64,000 nucleotides of DNA from Marinilactibacillus sp. Marseille-P9653 (GCF_916618885.1 NZ_CAKAKH010000002.1:247956-311955); one strand, 5' to 3'. Positions 29,011-40,677 are shown, counted from the stretch's first letter. A program made the numbers and translations. The notes: a model not told the origin generated them from the letters alone.

Positions 29011-29284
29011 TTTCTGTTTCCTCCTTCCGTCTTTTCTTATAAATAATGGTTTTTCTAGACCCACACATCCAGGCGGTTCTTCGTTAGACAAAAGAAAGTA
29101 TCGCTCGTTAGCGATGGTATTCCGTTTGCCTTATATCAGCTTTTAGACTGAACATCTAAACTCTAATACGAGGAACTGTACCTAACCGTGTGGCACATTA
29201 ATGGCTCTTGTATTCCAGTCTGAACGACTGTTGACTCTATCGAGCTTAAACGATCTAGAACAGGAATCTGTACACAAAAGCACC
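29011..29284 (-). promoter_or_regulatory. Long structured leader of the str operon
   Basis: About 274 nt lie between the predicted start and rpsL. Hairpins on the minus strand include ATCGCT-AACG-AGCGAT (29100-29115) and CAGTC...GACTG (near 29216-29230). There is no U-rich terminator. I know no established leader family for rpsL. Confidence 0.55.
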
Positions 29285-29290
29285 TCTAGC

Positions 29291-29319
29291 ATAGTACCAC
29301 GTCTAGAATGAGCTGTCAA
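29291..29319 (-). promoter_or_regulatory. Sigma-A promoter of the str operon (rpsL)
   Basis: Minus strand: -35 TTGACA (29314-29319), 17-nt spacer, -10 TACTAT (29291-29296). Confidence 0.88.
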
Positions 29320-29347
29320 CATCCCGGTCGATCTTTTTTTATATAAT

Positions 29348-29389
29348 GATAAGTTGCGAGCGGAGAAAGCTTCCCCCGCTCGTCTTATC
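29348..29389 (-). terminator. Long hairpin after rpoC
   Basis: Minus strand GATAAG/CTTATC outer stem and CGAGCGG/CCGCTCG inner stem with an AAGCTT loop region, 10 nt after the rpoC stop. The stem is strong but the following sequence (ATTATATAAA) is a poor U-tract, so it may be a weak or factor-aided terminator or a 3'-end stabiliser. Confidence 0.6.
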
Positions 29390-29398
29390 AGTGTTCAA

Positions 29399-32300
29399 TT
29401 ATTCTGGAGACGAATTGACTTCATCGTTGATGCTGTAAACATTCTCACTTACAACACCGACGCTTTTTGGTTTCATTTGGTTATAGACTTTCATACCTGT
29501 TCCGGCAGGAATCGTCTTACCAATGATAACATTCTCTTTCAATCCGATCAGTTTATCGTTTTTACCACGAATGGCAGCATCTGTTAACACTCGAGTTGTT
29601 TCTTGGAATGAAGCAGCTGACAAGAAACTATTCGTTTCAAGTGATGCTTTTGTAATACCCAGTAAAACAGGACGAGCAGTTGCTGGTAATCCACCAGATA
29701 GTAAAGTTGCTTTATTTTGATTTTTGAAATCATGAATATCCATCAAGTTACCTGGAAGGATCGTTGTATCCCCCGGATCCAGCACGCGTACTTTACGGAG
29801 CATTTGACGAACCATAACTTCAACGTGTTTATCTCCAATTTCTACCCCTTGGCTACGGTAAGCTCTTTGAACTTCTTGTAACAGGTAGTTTTGTAATTTG
29901 AGTACATTACTGACCGCTAACAGTTCTTTAGGATCTACTGAACCATCATTAAATGCATCTCCACGTTCGATAAAGCTTCCTTCTTTAACACGCAGACGCG
30001 CATTGATTGGAAGTGTATAGGTACGTGTATCTGTTGCACCCTTAACTACGATATCTTTAGTACGTTCAGATGGATTTTCATCGATTGATGCAATTTCTCC
30101 TGTAACCTCAGTAATCATCGCTTGCCCTTTAGGGTGACGTGCTTCAAAGATCTCTTGTACACGAGGTAAACCTTGTGTAATATCGTCTCCGGCAACCCCA
30201 CCGGTATGGAATGTACGCATTGTCAACTGAGTACCTGGTTGTCCGATAGATTGAGCAGCAATTGTTCCAACTGCTTCTCCAACTTCTACTTGACGGCCAG
30301 TTGCTAAGTTACGACCATAACATTTCTTACATACACCGTGATTTGTATTACAGTTGAATACGGAACGAATCGTAACTTCTTCGATACCAGCTTCAATAAT
30401 TTCTTTTGTAAGATCTTCTGTGATCAGTTCGTTTTCTGCAACCATTACTGCACCAGTTTCAGGATGCTTAACCGTTTTACGAGCGTAACGTCCGATGATA
30501 CGATCTTCAAGCGGCTCGATTTCTTCGTTTCCATCTTTGATGGCTGTAACAAGAAGTCCACGTTTTGTTCCACAATCGTCTTCACGGATGATGACATCTT
30601 GCGCAACGTCTACTAGACGACGAGTCAAGTAACCAGAATCGGCTGTTTTAAGGGCCGTATCCGTCATACCTTTACGAGCACCGTGGGTAGAGATGAACAT
30701 CTCAAGAACTGAAAGTCCTTCACGGAAGTTTGAAGTGATTGGAAGTTCCATGATACGTCCACTTGGAGCCGCCATTAGTCCACGCATACCCGCTAATTGG
30801 GTAAAGTTGGAGATGTTACCACGAGCTCCTGAATCACTCATCATAAAGATATTGTTACGTGCATCTAAAGAGTTCATCAAGTGATCTTGAATCAAATCTT
30901 TTGTTTTCGTCCAGACATTGATAACTGAAGTGTAACGCTCTTCTTCAGTGATCAGACCACGTCTGTGAGAAGCATCGATACGATCTACTTGCTCATGTGC
31001 TTTTTCAAGAATTTCTTCTTTTTCTTTTAGGTTAGAAATATCCGCGATCCCTACAGTGATCCCTGATTTAGTTGAATATTTATATCCAAGGTTTTTCATA
31101 AGATCGAGCATCTTAGACGTTTCTGTAACGTGGAATCTCTTGAAGACTTCCGCGATAACATTTCCTAAGTTATTTTTCTTGAACGGTTTAACGATTTCTT
31201 GATTTTTAATGTACTCAGGAATGTTTGTACCGTAAGCAACAAAGTAATGATCTGGTGTTTGTTTTTCTAGGTTCGCTTGAGTTGGTTCATTCAAGTAAGG
31301 GAATTCTGCAGGCATAATCTCGTTGAAGATTAATTTTCCGACAGTTGTAATCAAATACTTGTCTTTTTGCCATTCTGTAAATGGTTTGTTTGGAATTGCC
31401 GATGTATGGATTCCTACACGTGAATGCAAGTGTACATAACCGCTTTGGTAAGCTTGAATCGCTTCAGAAGTGCTTGAGAAGATCATACCTTCGCCTTCAC
31501 GTTCTGCATCTTCCATAGTCAGGTAGTAGTTACCCAAAACCATATCCTGAGAAGGTGTAACAACTGGTTTACCATCTTTAGGGTTCAAGATATTTTGCGC
31601 ACCAAGCATTAAGATACGTGCTTCTGCTTGAGCTTCGTCACTTAGAGGCACGTGAACCGCCATTTGGTCCCCATCGAAATCGGCATTGTATGCCTCACAT
31701 ACTAATGGGTGAAGACGGATCGCTTTTCCTTCTACTAAGATCGGTTCAAATGCTTGAATACCTAAACGGTGTAATGTAGGTGCTCGGTTAAGAAGAACTG
31801 GATGTTCACGAATAACGTCTTCAAGAACTTCCCAGATTTCTTCATCCAAACGCTCTACTTTACGTTTAGCGTTTTTGATATTGTTTGCAATATCTCTTGC
31901 AACAAGTTCTCTCATTACAAAAGGCTTGAAGAGCTCAATGGCCATTTCTTTTGGAAGACCACATTGATACATCTTAAGGCTTGGTCCTACTACGATAACG
32001 GAACGTCCAGAATAATCTACACGTTTACCCAGTAGATTCTGACGGAAACGTCCTTGTTTCCCTTTAAGCATATGCGAAAGAGATTTAAGCGGACGGTTAC
32101 CTGGTCCAGTTACAGCACGTCCACGACGACCATTATCTACTAAAGCATCTACCGCTTCTTGTAGCATGCGTTTCTCGTTTTGAACGATGATGTGCGGTGC
32201 ATTCAAGTCCAATAATCTTTTCAGACGATTGTTACGGTTGATTACACGTCTATAAAGGTCATTTAAATCACTTGTTGCAAAACGTCCACCTTCAAGTTGA

Positions 32301-33025
32301 ACCATTGGTCTAAGTTCAGGAGGGATAACAGGAACAACATCCATAACCATCCATGATGGGTGGTTACCAGAGTTACGGAAAGCTTCTAGAATATCTAGAC
32401 GACGAACCGCTCTTGTACGTTTTTGTCCAGTTGCAGACTGTAATAGTTCTTTAAGTTCTGCGACTTCTTCCACAAGGTCAACATCATTTAATAATGTTTT
32501 GATTGCTTCAGCTCCGATTTCAGCGCGGAAATCATTTCCGTACTGTGCACGACGCTCACGGTATTCGCGTTCTGTCATCAATTGTTTTTTCTCAAGTGGT
32601 GTATCACCCGCATCTGTTACAACGTAAGATGCAAAATAGATAATTTCTTCCAGCGCACGAGGACTCATATCAAGCACAAGACCCATACGACTTGGAATAC
32701 CTTTAAAGTACCAGATGTGTGTTACTGGTGCAGCAAGTTCTAAATGTCCCATACGTTCACGACGTACTTTAGACTTAGTTACTTCTACGCCACAGCGGTC
32801 ACAGACGATGCCTTTATAGTGCACTCGTTTGTATTTACCACAAGAACATTCATAATCTTTAGTTGGTCCAAAGATTCTCTCACAGAATAGTCCATCTTTT
32901 TCAGGTTTAAGTGTTCGGTAGTTGATTGTTTCTGGTTTTTTAACTTCTCCAAAAGACCAGCTGCGGATCTTATCTGGTGAAGCTAATCCAATTTGAATAC
33001 TTTCAAAATTATTAACATCGATCAA
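29399..33025 (-). CDS. rpoC: DNA-directed RNA polymerase subunit beta'
   Basis: The 1208-residue beta' subunit starts at TTG (33023-33025) behind GGGAGG. The N-terminal zinc finger has Cys60, Cys62, Cys75 and Cys78; the catalytic magnesium site is NADFDGDQ (447-454, Asp449, Asp451, Asp453). A second Cys cluster ([15 protein letters not shown]) sits in the C-terminal third. The rplGB (L7Ae-like) gene that follows rpoC in B. subtilis is missing here. Confidence 0.98.
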   Translation of the reverse strand: MIDVNNFESIQIGLASPDKIRSWSFGEVKKPETINYRTLKPEKDGLFCERIFGPTKDYECSCGKYKRVHYKGIVCDRCGVEVTKSKVRRERMGHLELAAPVTHIWYFKGIPSRMGLVLDMSPRALEEIIYFASYVVTDAGDTPLEKKQLMTEREYRERRAQYGNDFRAEIGAEAIKTLLNDVDLVEEVAELKELLQSATGQKRTRAVRRLDILEAFRNSGNHPSWMVMDVVPVIPPELRPMVQLEGGRFATSDLNDLYRRVINRNNRLKRLLDLNAPHIIVQNEKRMLQEAVDALVDNGRRGRAVTGPGNRPLKSLSHMLKGKQGRFRQNLLGKRVDYSGRSVIVVGPSLKMYQCGLPKEMAIELFKPFVMRELVARDIANNIKNAKRKVERLDEEIWEVLEDVIREHPVLLNRAPTLHRLGIQAFEPILVEGKAIRLHPLVCEAYNADFDGDQMAVHVPLSDEAQAEARILMLGAQNILNPKDGKPVVTPSQDMVLGNYYLTMEDAEREGEGMIFSSTSEAIQAYQSGYVHLHSRVGIHTSAIPNKPFTEWQKDKYLITTVGKLIFNEIMPAEFPYLNEPTQANLEKQTPDHYFVAYGTNIPEYIKNQEIVKPFKKNNLGNVIAEVFKRFHVTETSKMLDLMKNLGYKYSTKSGITVGIADISNLKEKEEILEKAHEQVDRIDASHRRGLITEEERYTSVINVWTKTKDLIQDHLMNSLDARNNIFMMSDSGARGNISNFTQLAGMRGLMAAPSGRIMELPITSNFREGLSVLEMFISTHGARKGMTDTALKTADSGYLTRRLVDVAQDVIIREDDCGTKRGLLVTAIKDGNEEIEPLEDRIIGRYARKTVKHPETGAVMVAENELITEDLTKEIIEAGIEEVTIRSVFNCNTNHGVCKKCYGRNLATGRQVEVGEAVGTIAAQSIGQPGTQLTMRTFHTGGVAGDDITQGLPRVQEIFEARHPKGQAMITEVTGEIASIDENPSERTKDIVVKGATDTRTYTLPINARLRVKEGSFIERGDAFNDGSVDPKELLAVSNVLKLQNYLLQEVQRAYRSQGVEIGDKHVEVMVRQMLRKVRVLDPGDTTILPGNLMDIHDFKNQNKATLLSGGLPATARPVLLGITKASLETNSFLSAASFQETTRVLTDAAIRGKNDKLIGLKENVIIGKTIPAGTGMKVYNQMKPKSVGVVSENVYSINDEVNSSPE

Positions 33026-33208
33026 AGGGGCGACCTCCCTTTATTAGATTGTGAGCTGCCCTAAAGCTCCAGAACAAGACGGCGCCGGGCAGTTGAGAGA
33101 ACGAGGCAAGACCAGCTCAAGATGATGCGTATCATCTCAAAGGTGGCCTCCCCGTATCCAAACTGCTCAGCTTGTCTTACCCTTCTATGGTGTTTCTGTT
33201 AAAACTGC
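33026..33208 (-). other. Folded spacer between rpoB and rpoC
   Basis: In this 183-nt gap four dyads are nested in order. They are AAGAC/GTCTT (33076-33080/33174-33178), GCAGTT/AACTGC (33089-33094/33161-33166), GAGGC/GCCTC (33103-33107/33146-33150) and a perfect AGATGAT-loop-ATCATCT hairpin (33120-33126/33131-33137). Together they can form one long branched arm. No U-tract, promoter or frame is seen. Function unknown; an RNA processing site is possible. Confidence 0.7.
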
Positions 33209-36200
33209 TTACTCTGTTTCTTGTTCTTGTGTTTCAGTTAATGCTTCTTCGTCAGCGCGTTGCTGCGCTTCTTCAGCACGTTTGATGTCTTGTTCTTTTT
33301 TCATTTCTTCTAAAGAATCTACATTGCCGTAGTCATCGTCTTCTTCTGTGTCTTGAAGATCGATTGCTAAGCTCTCTTTATCAAGTACTTTAAGATCCAG
33401 TCCTAGTGACTGTAACTCTTTTACAAGTACTCGGAATGATTCTGGTACACCTGGACGTGGAATTGGCTCGCCTTTAACGATCGCTTCATAAGTTTTCACA
33501 CGACCCACTACATCATCTGATTTATATGTCAGAATCTCTTGTAGGGTATAAGCTGCACCATATGCTTCCAGTGCCCAAACTTCCATCTCTCCGAAACGTT
33601 GTCCACCGAACTGAGCTTTACCACCCAGCGGTTGTTGTGTAACTAAAGAGTAGGGTCCAGTTGAACGAGCATGAAGTTTATCATCGACCATGTGAGCCAG
33701 TTTGATGTAGTACATAACGCCGACAGATACTTTATTGTCAAACTCTTCTCCTGTACGTCCATCATATAAGACCGTTTTTGCATCGTCGTCCATGCCAGCT
33801 TCTTTGATTGTTTCCCAGATATCTTCCTCATGCGCCCCATCAAATACTGGAGAGGCAATGTGGATACCAAGTTTACGTGCAGCCATACCCATATGAAGTT
33901 CGATAACTTGACCGATATTCATACGTGATGGTACACCTAGTGGGTTCAGCATGATATCTACTGGTGTTCCATCTGGCATGAATGGCATATCTTCTTCAGG
34001 AAGGATCAAAGAGATAACCCCTTTGTTTCCGTGACGACCCGCCATTTTATCTCCAACGTTGATTTTACGTTTTTGAACGATGAATACACGTACCAAGAAG
34101 TTAACGCCTGGTGATAATTCGTCTCCAGCTTCACGAGTGAAGATCTTAACGTCGTGTACAATTCCGCCGCCACCGTGTGGCACGCGTAGAGATGTATCAC
34201 GAACTTCACGTGCTTTTTCTCCAAAGATTGCATGCAACAGTTTTTCTTCTGCAGATAATTCAGATACACCTTTAGGCGTTACTTTACCAACTAGGATGTC
34301 TCCGTCTTTTACTTCTGCACCGATACGAATAATTCCGCGGTCATCAAGATGTTTTAAAGCATCTTCTCCGACGTTTGGTAATTCACGTGTGATTTCTTCA
34401 GGTCCGAGTTTTGTATCACGTGCTTCTGATTCAAATTCTTCAATATGAATAGATGTGTAGACATCATCTTTAACCAGACGCTCACTCATGATGATCGCAT
34501 CTTCAAAGTTATAACCGTCGAATGTTGTAAAGGCAATCAGTGGGTTACGGCCAAGAGCCATTTCTCCATTTTCCATAGACGGGCCATCCGCTAAAATGTC
34601 TCCCTTGTCTACTTTTTCGTCCTTACTCACTAAGGCACGCTGGTTGTAAGATGTTCCAGCATTTGAGCGTTTGAATTTCGCAATATTGTACTGATCTAAC
34701 GTTCCGTCTTCTCTACGAACACGAACTTGTTTTGCATCAACATACTCAACGACTCCGTCATGTTTTGCAATGATCGCAGCTCCAGAATCACGCGCGGCAA
34801 GGTGTTCGATACCTGTACCAACAAGTGGTGCTTCCGGTTGCATCAATGGCACTGCTTGACGTTGCATGTTTGCACCCATCAAAGCACGGTTGGAGTCATC
34901 GTTTTCCAAGAAAGGAATACTTGCAGTCGCTACAGAAACAACCTGTTTAGGAGATACATCCATGTAATCAACTTTTGTTACATCGATTTCTTCGTTTTTG
35001 TTTTTCGTACGCGCAAGCACGATGTCATTTGTGAATGTGCCATCCGCATTAAGTGGTGCATTAGCCTGAGCTACTACATATAAATCTTCCACATCTGCTG
35101 TCAGATAATGAATTTCATCTGTTACTCGCAAGTTTTCACGGTCTACTTTACGGTAAGGTGTTTCGATAAATCCATACTCATTGATTTTAGCGTATGTCGA
35201 CAAACTATTGATCAGACCGATATTCGGTCCCTCAGGCGTTTCAATCGGGCACATACGGCCATAGTGGGAATAGTGAACATCTCGAACTTCGTATCCAGCA
35301 CGGTCACGTGTCAAACCACCGGGTCCAAGTGCAGATAGACGTCTCTTATGTGTCAACTCTCCAAGTGGGTTCGTTTGATCCATGAATTGTGATAGTTGTG
35401 AAGATCCAAAGAATTCTTTGATCGACGCAACGACTGGACGAATATTAACCAGTTGTTGAGGTGTTGTTGTAGACGTGTCTTGAATAGACATACGTTCACG
35501 TACAACACGTTCCATACGAGATAGTCCAATACGGAATTGATTTTGTAGTAATTCTCCAACAGAACGGATACGACGGTTACCCAGGTGATCAATATCATCT
35601 GTTTCGCCAACACCTTCTTGAAGGTTGAAGAAATAACTCATTGAAGCAATCATATCCGCAGGAATCACGTATTTGATTTCACGATCTGGCGTCGCATTTC
35701 CAATGATGTTGATTATACGGTCAGAATCGATTGGTGAGTATACTTTGACAACTTGAAGATCGATTGGCTCTGGTACAACCCCTTCATCTGAAGGGTGAAT
35801 TGTAATGCCACCAAGTCCGTTATCAATGTGCTCTCCAAGATTATCCATTACATCACGTGTAACGATTGTACCTTCTTTAGCTAGAATTTCACCTGTTTCA
35901 GGGTCTACCAATGTTTCTGCTAAAGTCAGTCCCATCAAACGAATTTTAAGATCTAGTTTTTTATTGATTTTATAACGTCCTACTCGAGCTAGATCGTAAC
36001 GCTTAGGATCAAAGAAACGAGTTGTCAGTAAACTTCTTGATGAGTCTGCTGTTTTCGGCTCACCTGGACGTAGACGTTCGTAAACATCTTTCAAGGCTTC
36101 TTCTACTCGAGAATCTGCACTGTTTTTGTGAATATCTTTTTCTAATGTAGCTTTAAGGCTTTCGTTGGCTCCGAAAAGATCCATGATTTCATCATCTGAT

Positions 36201-36805
36201 CCAAATCCTAATGCACGTACTAAGACACTTAACGGAATCTTACGTGTACGGTCAATACGGACGTTAGACAAACCTTTAGAATCCGTTTCATATTCTAACC
36301 AAGCTCCACGGTTAGGAATAACAGTTGTTCCAAAGCCTTCCATACCGTTCTTTTCAACTTTAGGGCTGAAATAAACACCTGGCGAACGAACTAATTGAGA
36401 AACGATAACACGTTCCGCACCATTGATGATAAATGTACCTTGTTCTGTCATTAGCGGGAAATCGCCAAAGAATACTTCTTGCTCTTTAACTTCTCCTGTT
36501 TCTTTGTTGATCAAGCGTAATTTAACGTACAGTGGAGCAGAGTAGTTTGAATCATGTTGTCTTGCTTCATCCACTGTATATTTTGGTTGTTGTAGTTTGT
36601 AATCTGTAAACTCCAGTGAAAGATTTCCAGAAAAATCCTCGATTGGTGAAATGTCTTTAAACATCTCTCTCAATCCGTCTTCTAAAAACCATTCGTATGA
36701 ATCTGTCTGTATTTCGATCAAATTCGGGAGTTCCAGCACTTCGTTGATTCGTGAAAAACTTTTTCTTATACGGTGTTTACCGTAATTCACATTATGGCCT
36801 GCCAA
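33209..36805 (-). CDS. rpoB: DNA-directed RNA polymerase subunit beta
   Basis: The beta subunit, 1198 residues from the TTG at 36803-36805 ([19 protein letters not shown]), with GAGGGG 8 nt upstream. A GTG at 36814 is part of the ribosome site region. The rifampicin pocket (about residues 468-495: [14 protein letters not shown] and [13 protein letters not shown]) has the sensitive wild-type residues. The C-terminus is acidic with Gln/Glu repeats. It has its own promoter and an unusual leader. Confidence 0.97.
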   Translation of the reverse strand: MAGHNVNYGKHRIRKSFSRINEVLELPNLIEIQTDSYEWFLEDGLREMFKDISPIEDFSGNLSLEFTDYKLQQPKYTVDEARQHDSNYSAPLYVKLRLINKETGEVKEQEVFFGDFPLMTEQGTFIINGAERVIVSQLVRSPGVYFSPKVEKNGMEGFGTTVIPNRGAWLEYETDSKGLSNVRIDRTRKIPLSVLVRALGFGSDDEIMDLFGANESLKATLEKDIHKNSADSRVEEALKDVYERLRPGEPKTADSSRSLLTTRFFDPKRYDLARVGRYKINKKLDLKIRLMGLTLAETLVDPETGEILAKEGTIVTRDVMDNLGEHIDNGLGGITIHPSDEGVVPEPIDLQVVKVYSPIDSDRIINIIGNATPDREIKYVIPADMIASMSYFFNLQEGVGETDDIDHLGNRRIRSVGELLQNQFRIGLSRMERVVRERMSIQDTSTTTPQQLVNIRPVVASIKEFFGSSQLSQFMDQTNPLGELTHKRRLSALGPGGLTRDRAGYEVRDVHYSHYGRMCPIETPEGPNIGLINSLSTYAKINEYGFIETPYRKVDRENLRVTDEIHYLTADVEDLYVVAQANAPLNADGTFTNDIVLARTKNKNEEIDVTKVDYMDVSPKQVVSVATASIPFLENDDSNRALMGANMQRQAVPLMQPEAPLVGTGIEHLAARDSGAAIIAKHDGVVEYVDAKQVRVRREDGTLDQYNIAKFKRSNAGTSYNQRALVSKDEKVDKGDILADGPSMENGEMALGRNPLIAFTTFDGYNFEDAIIMSERLVKDDVYTSIHIEEFESEARDTKLGPEEITRELPNVGEDALKHLDDRGIIRIGAEVKDGDILVGKVTPKGVSELSAEEKLLHAIFGEKAREVRDTSLRVPHGGGGIVHDVKIFTREAGDELSPGVNFLVRVFIVQKRKINVGDKMAGRHGNKGVISLILPEEDMPFMPDGTPVDIMLNPLGVPSRMNIGQVIELHMGMAARKLGIHIASPVFDGAHEEDIWETIKEAGMDDDAKTVLYDGRTGEEFDNKVSVGVMYYIKLAHMVDDKLHARSTGPYSLVTQQPLGGKAQFGGQRFGEMEVWALEAYGAAYTLQEILTYKSDDVVGRVKTYEAIVKGEPIPRPGVPESFRVLVKELQSLGLDLKVLDKESLAIDLQDTEEDDDYGNVDSLEEMKKEQDIKRAEEAQQRADEEALTETQEQETE

Positions 36806-36927
36806 CCTCTTCACCCCTCGTTAATATTCAATGTATAGACTAATTAGTTAACCTGATCTAAATATTACATTTAGATTACAATGATGACGATTCGTTTAAA
36901 TCATCTCATGTTTTCCTGTTTTAGACC

Positions 36928-36985
36928 AAAAAAAATACAAAAGATATGTGAAGAATCGATAGATTTCATTCTCACGTTCTTTTGT
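36928..36985 (-). terminator. Terminator-like attenuator in the rpoB leader
   Basis: Minus strand ACAAAAGA/TCTTTTGT (8 bp) and GTGAGAAT/ATTCTTCAC (one bulge) form a stem with a 9-nt loop, followed by TAT-free T8 (36928-36935 as A8 on the plus strand). It lies about 70 nt downstream of the rpoB promoter and 120 nt before the gene. Confidence 0.75.
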
Positions 36986-37057
36986 TTAGCATTCAAAACC
37001 CTATACGGACAATATTTCGCATAGCGCTCCACTGTATACATTGTTTAGCGTCTACTT

Positions 37058-37086
37058 AGTTTACACGACAAATAGAAGGGTGTCAA
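37058..37086 (-). promoter_or_regulatory. Sigma-A promoter of rpoBC
   Basis: Minus strand: -35 TTGACA (37081-37086), 17-nt spacer, -10 TAAACT (37058-37063). Confidence 0.85.
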
Positions 37087-37144
37087 GCATATTTTTATAC
37101 TTTAAACATCCTTCTTCTAAACGCCCGTTTTATAGTGGATTTAT

Positions 37145-37756
37145 CTATGAAGAGACCTTTTGAGATCTTAAAATCCAGTACCCTCTGTCTAGCGCAATTC
37201 GTTCTACATTTCCAAATACTTCGGCCATTTTCTTCTGTGCACTCGGTGCCCCCTGTTTCTTCTGGATAACAATAACCAAGTAACCTCCAACCGCCAGATG
37301 ATTGACCGCTTCTTCCAGCACTTTATGAACTGTTTCTTTGCCTGCTCTTATTGGCGGGTTTGAAAAAATTCCTGCAAATACCTTATGCGTTACGGTTTCA
37401 TACAAAGAAGATGCATGAATCGAAACGTTATTCACACCGTTGGTTGCAGCATTCTTCTTCGCAAGTGAAAGGGCACGTTCATTGATGTCTACCATTTCAA
37501 CTACTCTATCGCGATCAAGTTTTGCCAGCGTTAATCCGATTGGGCCATACCCACACCCAACATCTAGTAGCGAACCTTCTGGAAATTCTGTTAAATAGAC
37601 TGCATCAAGCAATACCTTGGAACCATAATCAACTTTTTCTTTTGAAAATACTCCAGAATCCGTGTGAAACGTAAAGTCGAATCCTTTCAGTTGTGTCGTC
37701 CAGGATTGTTGATCGCTTTTTGATTGTGGGTCATTTGTATAATAGTGATCGCTCAT
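37145..37756 (-). CDS. Class I SAM-dependent methyltransferase, RsmC/YbxB type
   Basis: The 203-residue protein has the SAM-binding motif LLDVGCGYGPIGL (about residues 63-75), an acidic MVDINERAL motif II, and the NPPIRAGK catalytic motif typical for guanine-N2 methyltransferases of the RsmC family. By synteny it is the orthologue of B. subtilis ybxB, which lies between rplL and rpoB. Here it is next to rpoB but co-transcribed with fumC, 2 nt upstream. Likely target: 16S rRNA, by family only. Confidence 0.88.
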   Translation of the reverse strand: MSDHYYTNDPQSKSDQQSWTTQLKGFDFTFHTDSGVFSKEKVDYGSKVLLDAVYLTEFPEGSLLDVGCGYGPIGLTLAKLDRDRVVEMVDINERALSLAKKNAATNGVNNVSIHASSLYETVTHKVFAGIFSNPPIRAGKETVHKVLEEAVNHLAVGGYLVIVIQKKQGAPSAQKKMAEVFGNVERIALDRGYWILRSQKVSS

Positions 37757-37758
37757 GA

Positions 37759-39123
37759 TTAAACCATCTTTCTAGGATCTGTATAGTTATCAAAGTCTTG
37801 CTCACTCATGAGTTCAGCAGACATGACAACCTCTTTTAATGTTTTGTTTTCTTCGTATGCTTGTTTCGCTAAAGCACTAGCTGTGTCGTATCCTAGCACC
37901 GGTGCCAGTGCCGTTACCAGCATTAACGATTGATCGACGTAAGTACGCATTTGCTCTTCGTTTGCTGTCAGACCAGCCAGACACCTTTTGTTGAAACTTT
38001 GCAGACCATCCGCTAAAAGCGTAATGGACTGGATCGTGTTATAGATAATGACAGGCATATAGACGTTCAATTCAAAGTTTCCTTGCGATGCAGCTATGCC
38101 AACCGTTGTATCATTTCCCATAACTTGTACGCAAACCATCGTCAATGCTTCTACTTGCGTTGGATTAACTTTCCCCGGCATGATCGAGCTACCTGGTTCG
38201 TTCGCTGGTATAGTGATTTCAGAAAAACCTGATCGTGGCCCGCTAGCTAACCATCTGATATCGTTTGCCATTTTCATCACGTTTGCTGCAAGTGATTTAA
38301 GGGCACCGTGGAAAAAGACAAAGTTATCTTTACTGGATAATCCATGAAACTTGTTTTCCATTTGAGTAAAAGGTTCATTTGTCCAACGCATAATTTTTTG
38401 GATTGCTTTTCCAGAAAAAGTCGGCTCAGCATTCAATCCCGTTCCTACAGCTGTTCCTCCAAGAGGTAATGCATACATCATCTCCGTAGATTCTTCAATC
38501 ATTTTTTCGTTTCGTTCAATCATACCGATCCATCCACTAATCTCTTGTCCAAACGTTAGCGGCGTTGCATCCTGGAGATGTGTCCGTCCGATTTTAATTG
38601 TATCTTTGTATGTCTCCGCAAGTTTTTTTAACGTCTGTTTAACTTCTACCAGTATAGGCAGAAGACGTTCTTTAACTTTCAAAACAACCGCTATCTGCAT
38701 TGCCGTCGGAAATGTATCATTCGAACTCTGACTTTTATTGACATCATCATTGGGATGGATTAAATTAGATGTTCTTTTCTCGTTGGCAATATGGGAGATG
38801 ACTTCATTCAGGTTCATATTGGTTTGTGTCCCGCTACCTGTCTGCCAGACAGACAAAGGGAACTCTTCATTAAACATTCCCCATACTAACTCATCACACA
38901 CTTCAGAAATAGCTTCTGCTTTATTCGTATCCAGAAGGCTGATTTCTTCGTTCGTCAAAGCCGCCGCTTTTTTTACTAGTCCCAAAGCTTGAATCACTTC
39001 GATCGGTATCTTCTCATTTCCGATTGGGAAATTTTCCAGACTTCGCTGTGTTTGTGCGCCCCACTTTTTCTCAGCAGCAATGTTCACCGTTCCGATTGCG
39101 TCTCTTTCAGTTCTCTGGTTCAT
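37759..39123 (-). CDS. fumC: Class II fumarate hydratase
   Basis: The 454-residue protein hydrates fumarate to malate. It has the fumarase/aspartase signature GSSIMPGKVNPTQ (about residue 310), SSNDTFPTAM, and GRTHLQDATPLTFGQE with the catalytic histidine. There is no other TCA gene nearby. The ribosome site is weak. It runs into the rsmC-like gene with a 2-nt gap, so fumC transcripts also carry that gene and may read into rpoB. Confidence 0.96.
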   Translation of the reverse strand: MNQRTERDAIGTVNIAAEKKWGAQTQRSLENFPIGNEKIPIEVIQALGLVKKAAALTNEEISLLDTNKAEAISEVCDELVWGMFNEEFPLSVWQTGSGTQTNMNLNEVISHIANEKRTSNLIHPNDDVNKSQSSNDTFPTAMQIAVVLKVKERLLPILVEVKQTLKKLAETYKDTIKIGRTHLQDATPLTFGQEISGWIGMIERNEKMIEESTEMMYALPLGGTAVGTGLNAEPTFSGKAIQKIMRWTNEPFTQMENKFHGLSSKDNFVFFHGALKSLAANVMKMANDIRWLASGPRSGFSEITIPANEPGSSIMPGKVNPTQVEALTMVCVQVMGNDTTVGIAASQGNFELNVYMPVIIYNTIQSITLLADGLQSFNKRCLAGLTANEEQMRTYVDQSLMLVTALAPVLGYDTASALAKQAYEENKTLKEVVMSAELMSEQDFDNYTDPRKMV

Positions 39124-39219
39124 TTATTTACACACTTTCTAGTATATTGGTTGGGTTAAGGTCATCATTTCCTGATTGTTTTCTTTTTTTCTATCAGTTT
39201 TATTTTCAAACCACTTTAT

Positions 39220-39247
39220 ATTTTACCGTAATAAAAAAAATAATCAA
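39220..39247 (-). promoter_or_regulatory. Candidate promoter of fumC
   Basis: Minus strand: -35 TTGATT (39242-39247), 16-nt spacer, -10 TAAAAT (39220-39225), about 95 nt before fumC. Confidence 0.55.
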
Positions 39248-39277
39248 AAAATATTCTCAAATTTTGTTTGAAACAAC

Positions 39278-39305
39278 AAAAAGAGGCGCTTTCGCACCTC
39301 TTTTA
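39278..39305 (-). terminator. Terminator of uraA (bidirectional)
   Basis: AAGAGGTGC-GAAA-GCGCCTCTT on the minus strand, stable GNRA loop, flanked by T runs on both strands. Confidence 0.85.
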
Positions 39306-39333
39306 TTTCAAGCATGTTTATTTTAGAAGAAAC

Positions 39334-40626
39334 TTATACTTCCGCTTTGAACGGTTTTTCGCGTGGCAAAATCAAGTTCAGCACAATACCGGTCAGCGCA
39401 CTTAACGCCGTTCCAGACAAAGTGACGAATCCAGCAATATCCAGCACTGCTCCACCCAGACCGATAACAAGCATCGAGCTTGCTATGATTAAATTACGTG
39501 ACTGATTGAAGTCCACTTTATCTTCAATCATAACTTTCAGCCCATTACTGGCAATAACTCCATAAAGAAGAATGGACATCCCTCCTAGTACAGCATTGGG
39601 GATTGTCGAAATCAGTGCCGTGAATTTCCCGAAAAAGCTCAATCCGATAGCAATGAACGCCGCGTTTCGAATCACTGAGACCGAGGCAATTCTCGTCATG
39701 CCAATAACGCCAGTGTTTTCACCATAGGTTGTATTCGCCGGTCCTCCGAAAAATGCAGACACGACTGTTGCCGCTCCATCTCCAATTAATGTTCTAGAAA
39801 GGCCAGGATTTTTCAGGAATGGACGTCCGACGATTTTTCCAAGCACTGTATGATCTCCGATGTGTTCCGCTACAGTCACAAGGACGATTGGTAAAATGGC
39901 CCATGTTTCTGGTCCGAAGTAGAACGTATAAGAATTAAATAAATTATTTTCAAAAGGCACGTAAAATTCCGGTACTGCCAGCCAGTTCGCTTCAATGATA
40001 GGCATAAAGTCGACTAGACCTAACATGATTGCTACAAGGTAACCGAAGATAATCCCAGTTAAAAAGGGAATGATTTTAAAGAAGCCGGTAGCTTTTGTAT
40101 TGATAAAAGCTGTGATCAAAAATGTAGAAACGGCTACAAGAATCGTTTTCCAATCCGAATCGGCTACGAGTCCAGCGTTTGAAACAGCATTAGAAGCCAA
40201 TCCTAGACCGATCACCATAATCATGGGTCCAATAACGATTGGTGGAAGGAGTCTATCAATCCAGTTCGTTCCAATCACTTTTACTACACCCGCTATCACG
40301 ATGTAGACAAGACCAACCATGACGATACCAGTCTGAGCGGCACTAATATCTCCGCCCATTTGCTCAATGGCCACTTGCATCGCTGCGATATACGCAAAAG
40401 ATGATCCTAAGTAAACAGGCACTTTCGCCTTTGTAGCAAGTTGATAAATCAAGGTCCCGACTCCACTCGCCAGTAATGCGACCGATACCGGAAGACCTAG
40501 CAAGATAGGGACTAAAATCGTTGCTCCGAACATTGCAAAAACGTGTTGAAGACTGAGTAATAAGCCCGTTGTTAGAGCTGGTTTGTCCTCCACGTCAAGA
40601 ATTAGGTTTTGTTTTTCTACTGCCAT
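39334..40626 (-). CDS. uraA: Uracil permease (NCS2 family)
   Basis: The 430-residue nucleobase:cation symporter 2 protein has about 14 hydrophobic segments. The N-terminal LLLSLQHVFAMFGATILVPIL and the motif GPANTTYGENTGVIGMTRI, with the substrate-binding glutamate region in LVTVAEHIGDH, are typical of uracil permeases. Control by a PyrR attenuator upstream fits uracil salvage. Known as pyrP or uraA. Confidence 0.94.
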   Translation of the reverse strand: MAVEKQNLILDVEDKPALTTGLLLSLQHVFAMFGATILVPILLGLPVSVALLASGVGTLIYQLATKAKVPVYLGSSFAYIAAMQVAIEQMGGDISAAQTGIVMVGLVYIVIAGVVKVIGTNWIDRLLPPIVIGPMIMVIGLGLASNAVSNAGLVADSDWKTILVAVSTFLITAFINTKATGFFKIIPFLTGIIFGYLVAIMLGLVDFMPIIEANWLAVPEFYVPFENNLFNSYTFYFGPETWAILPIVLVTVAEHIGDHTVLGKIVGRPFLKNPGLSRTLIGDGAATVVSAFFGGPANTTYGENTGVIGMTRIASVSVIRNAAFIAIGLSFFGKFTALISTIPNAVLGGMSILLYGVIASNGLKVMIEDKVDFNQSRNLIIASSMLVIGLGGAVLDIAGFVTLSGTALSALTGIVLNLILPREKPFKAEV

Positions 40627-40677
40627 ATATTATCGTTCCTTCCTGAGTTTGAATAGGTTATTTCCAGAATTTTTCGC

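Noticed and set aside
33643..34448. Several 75-122 codon frames inside rpoB
   Set aside because: All lie within the certain rpoB reading frame region and show no ribosome sites.
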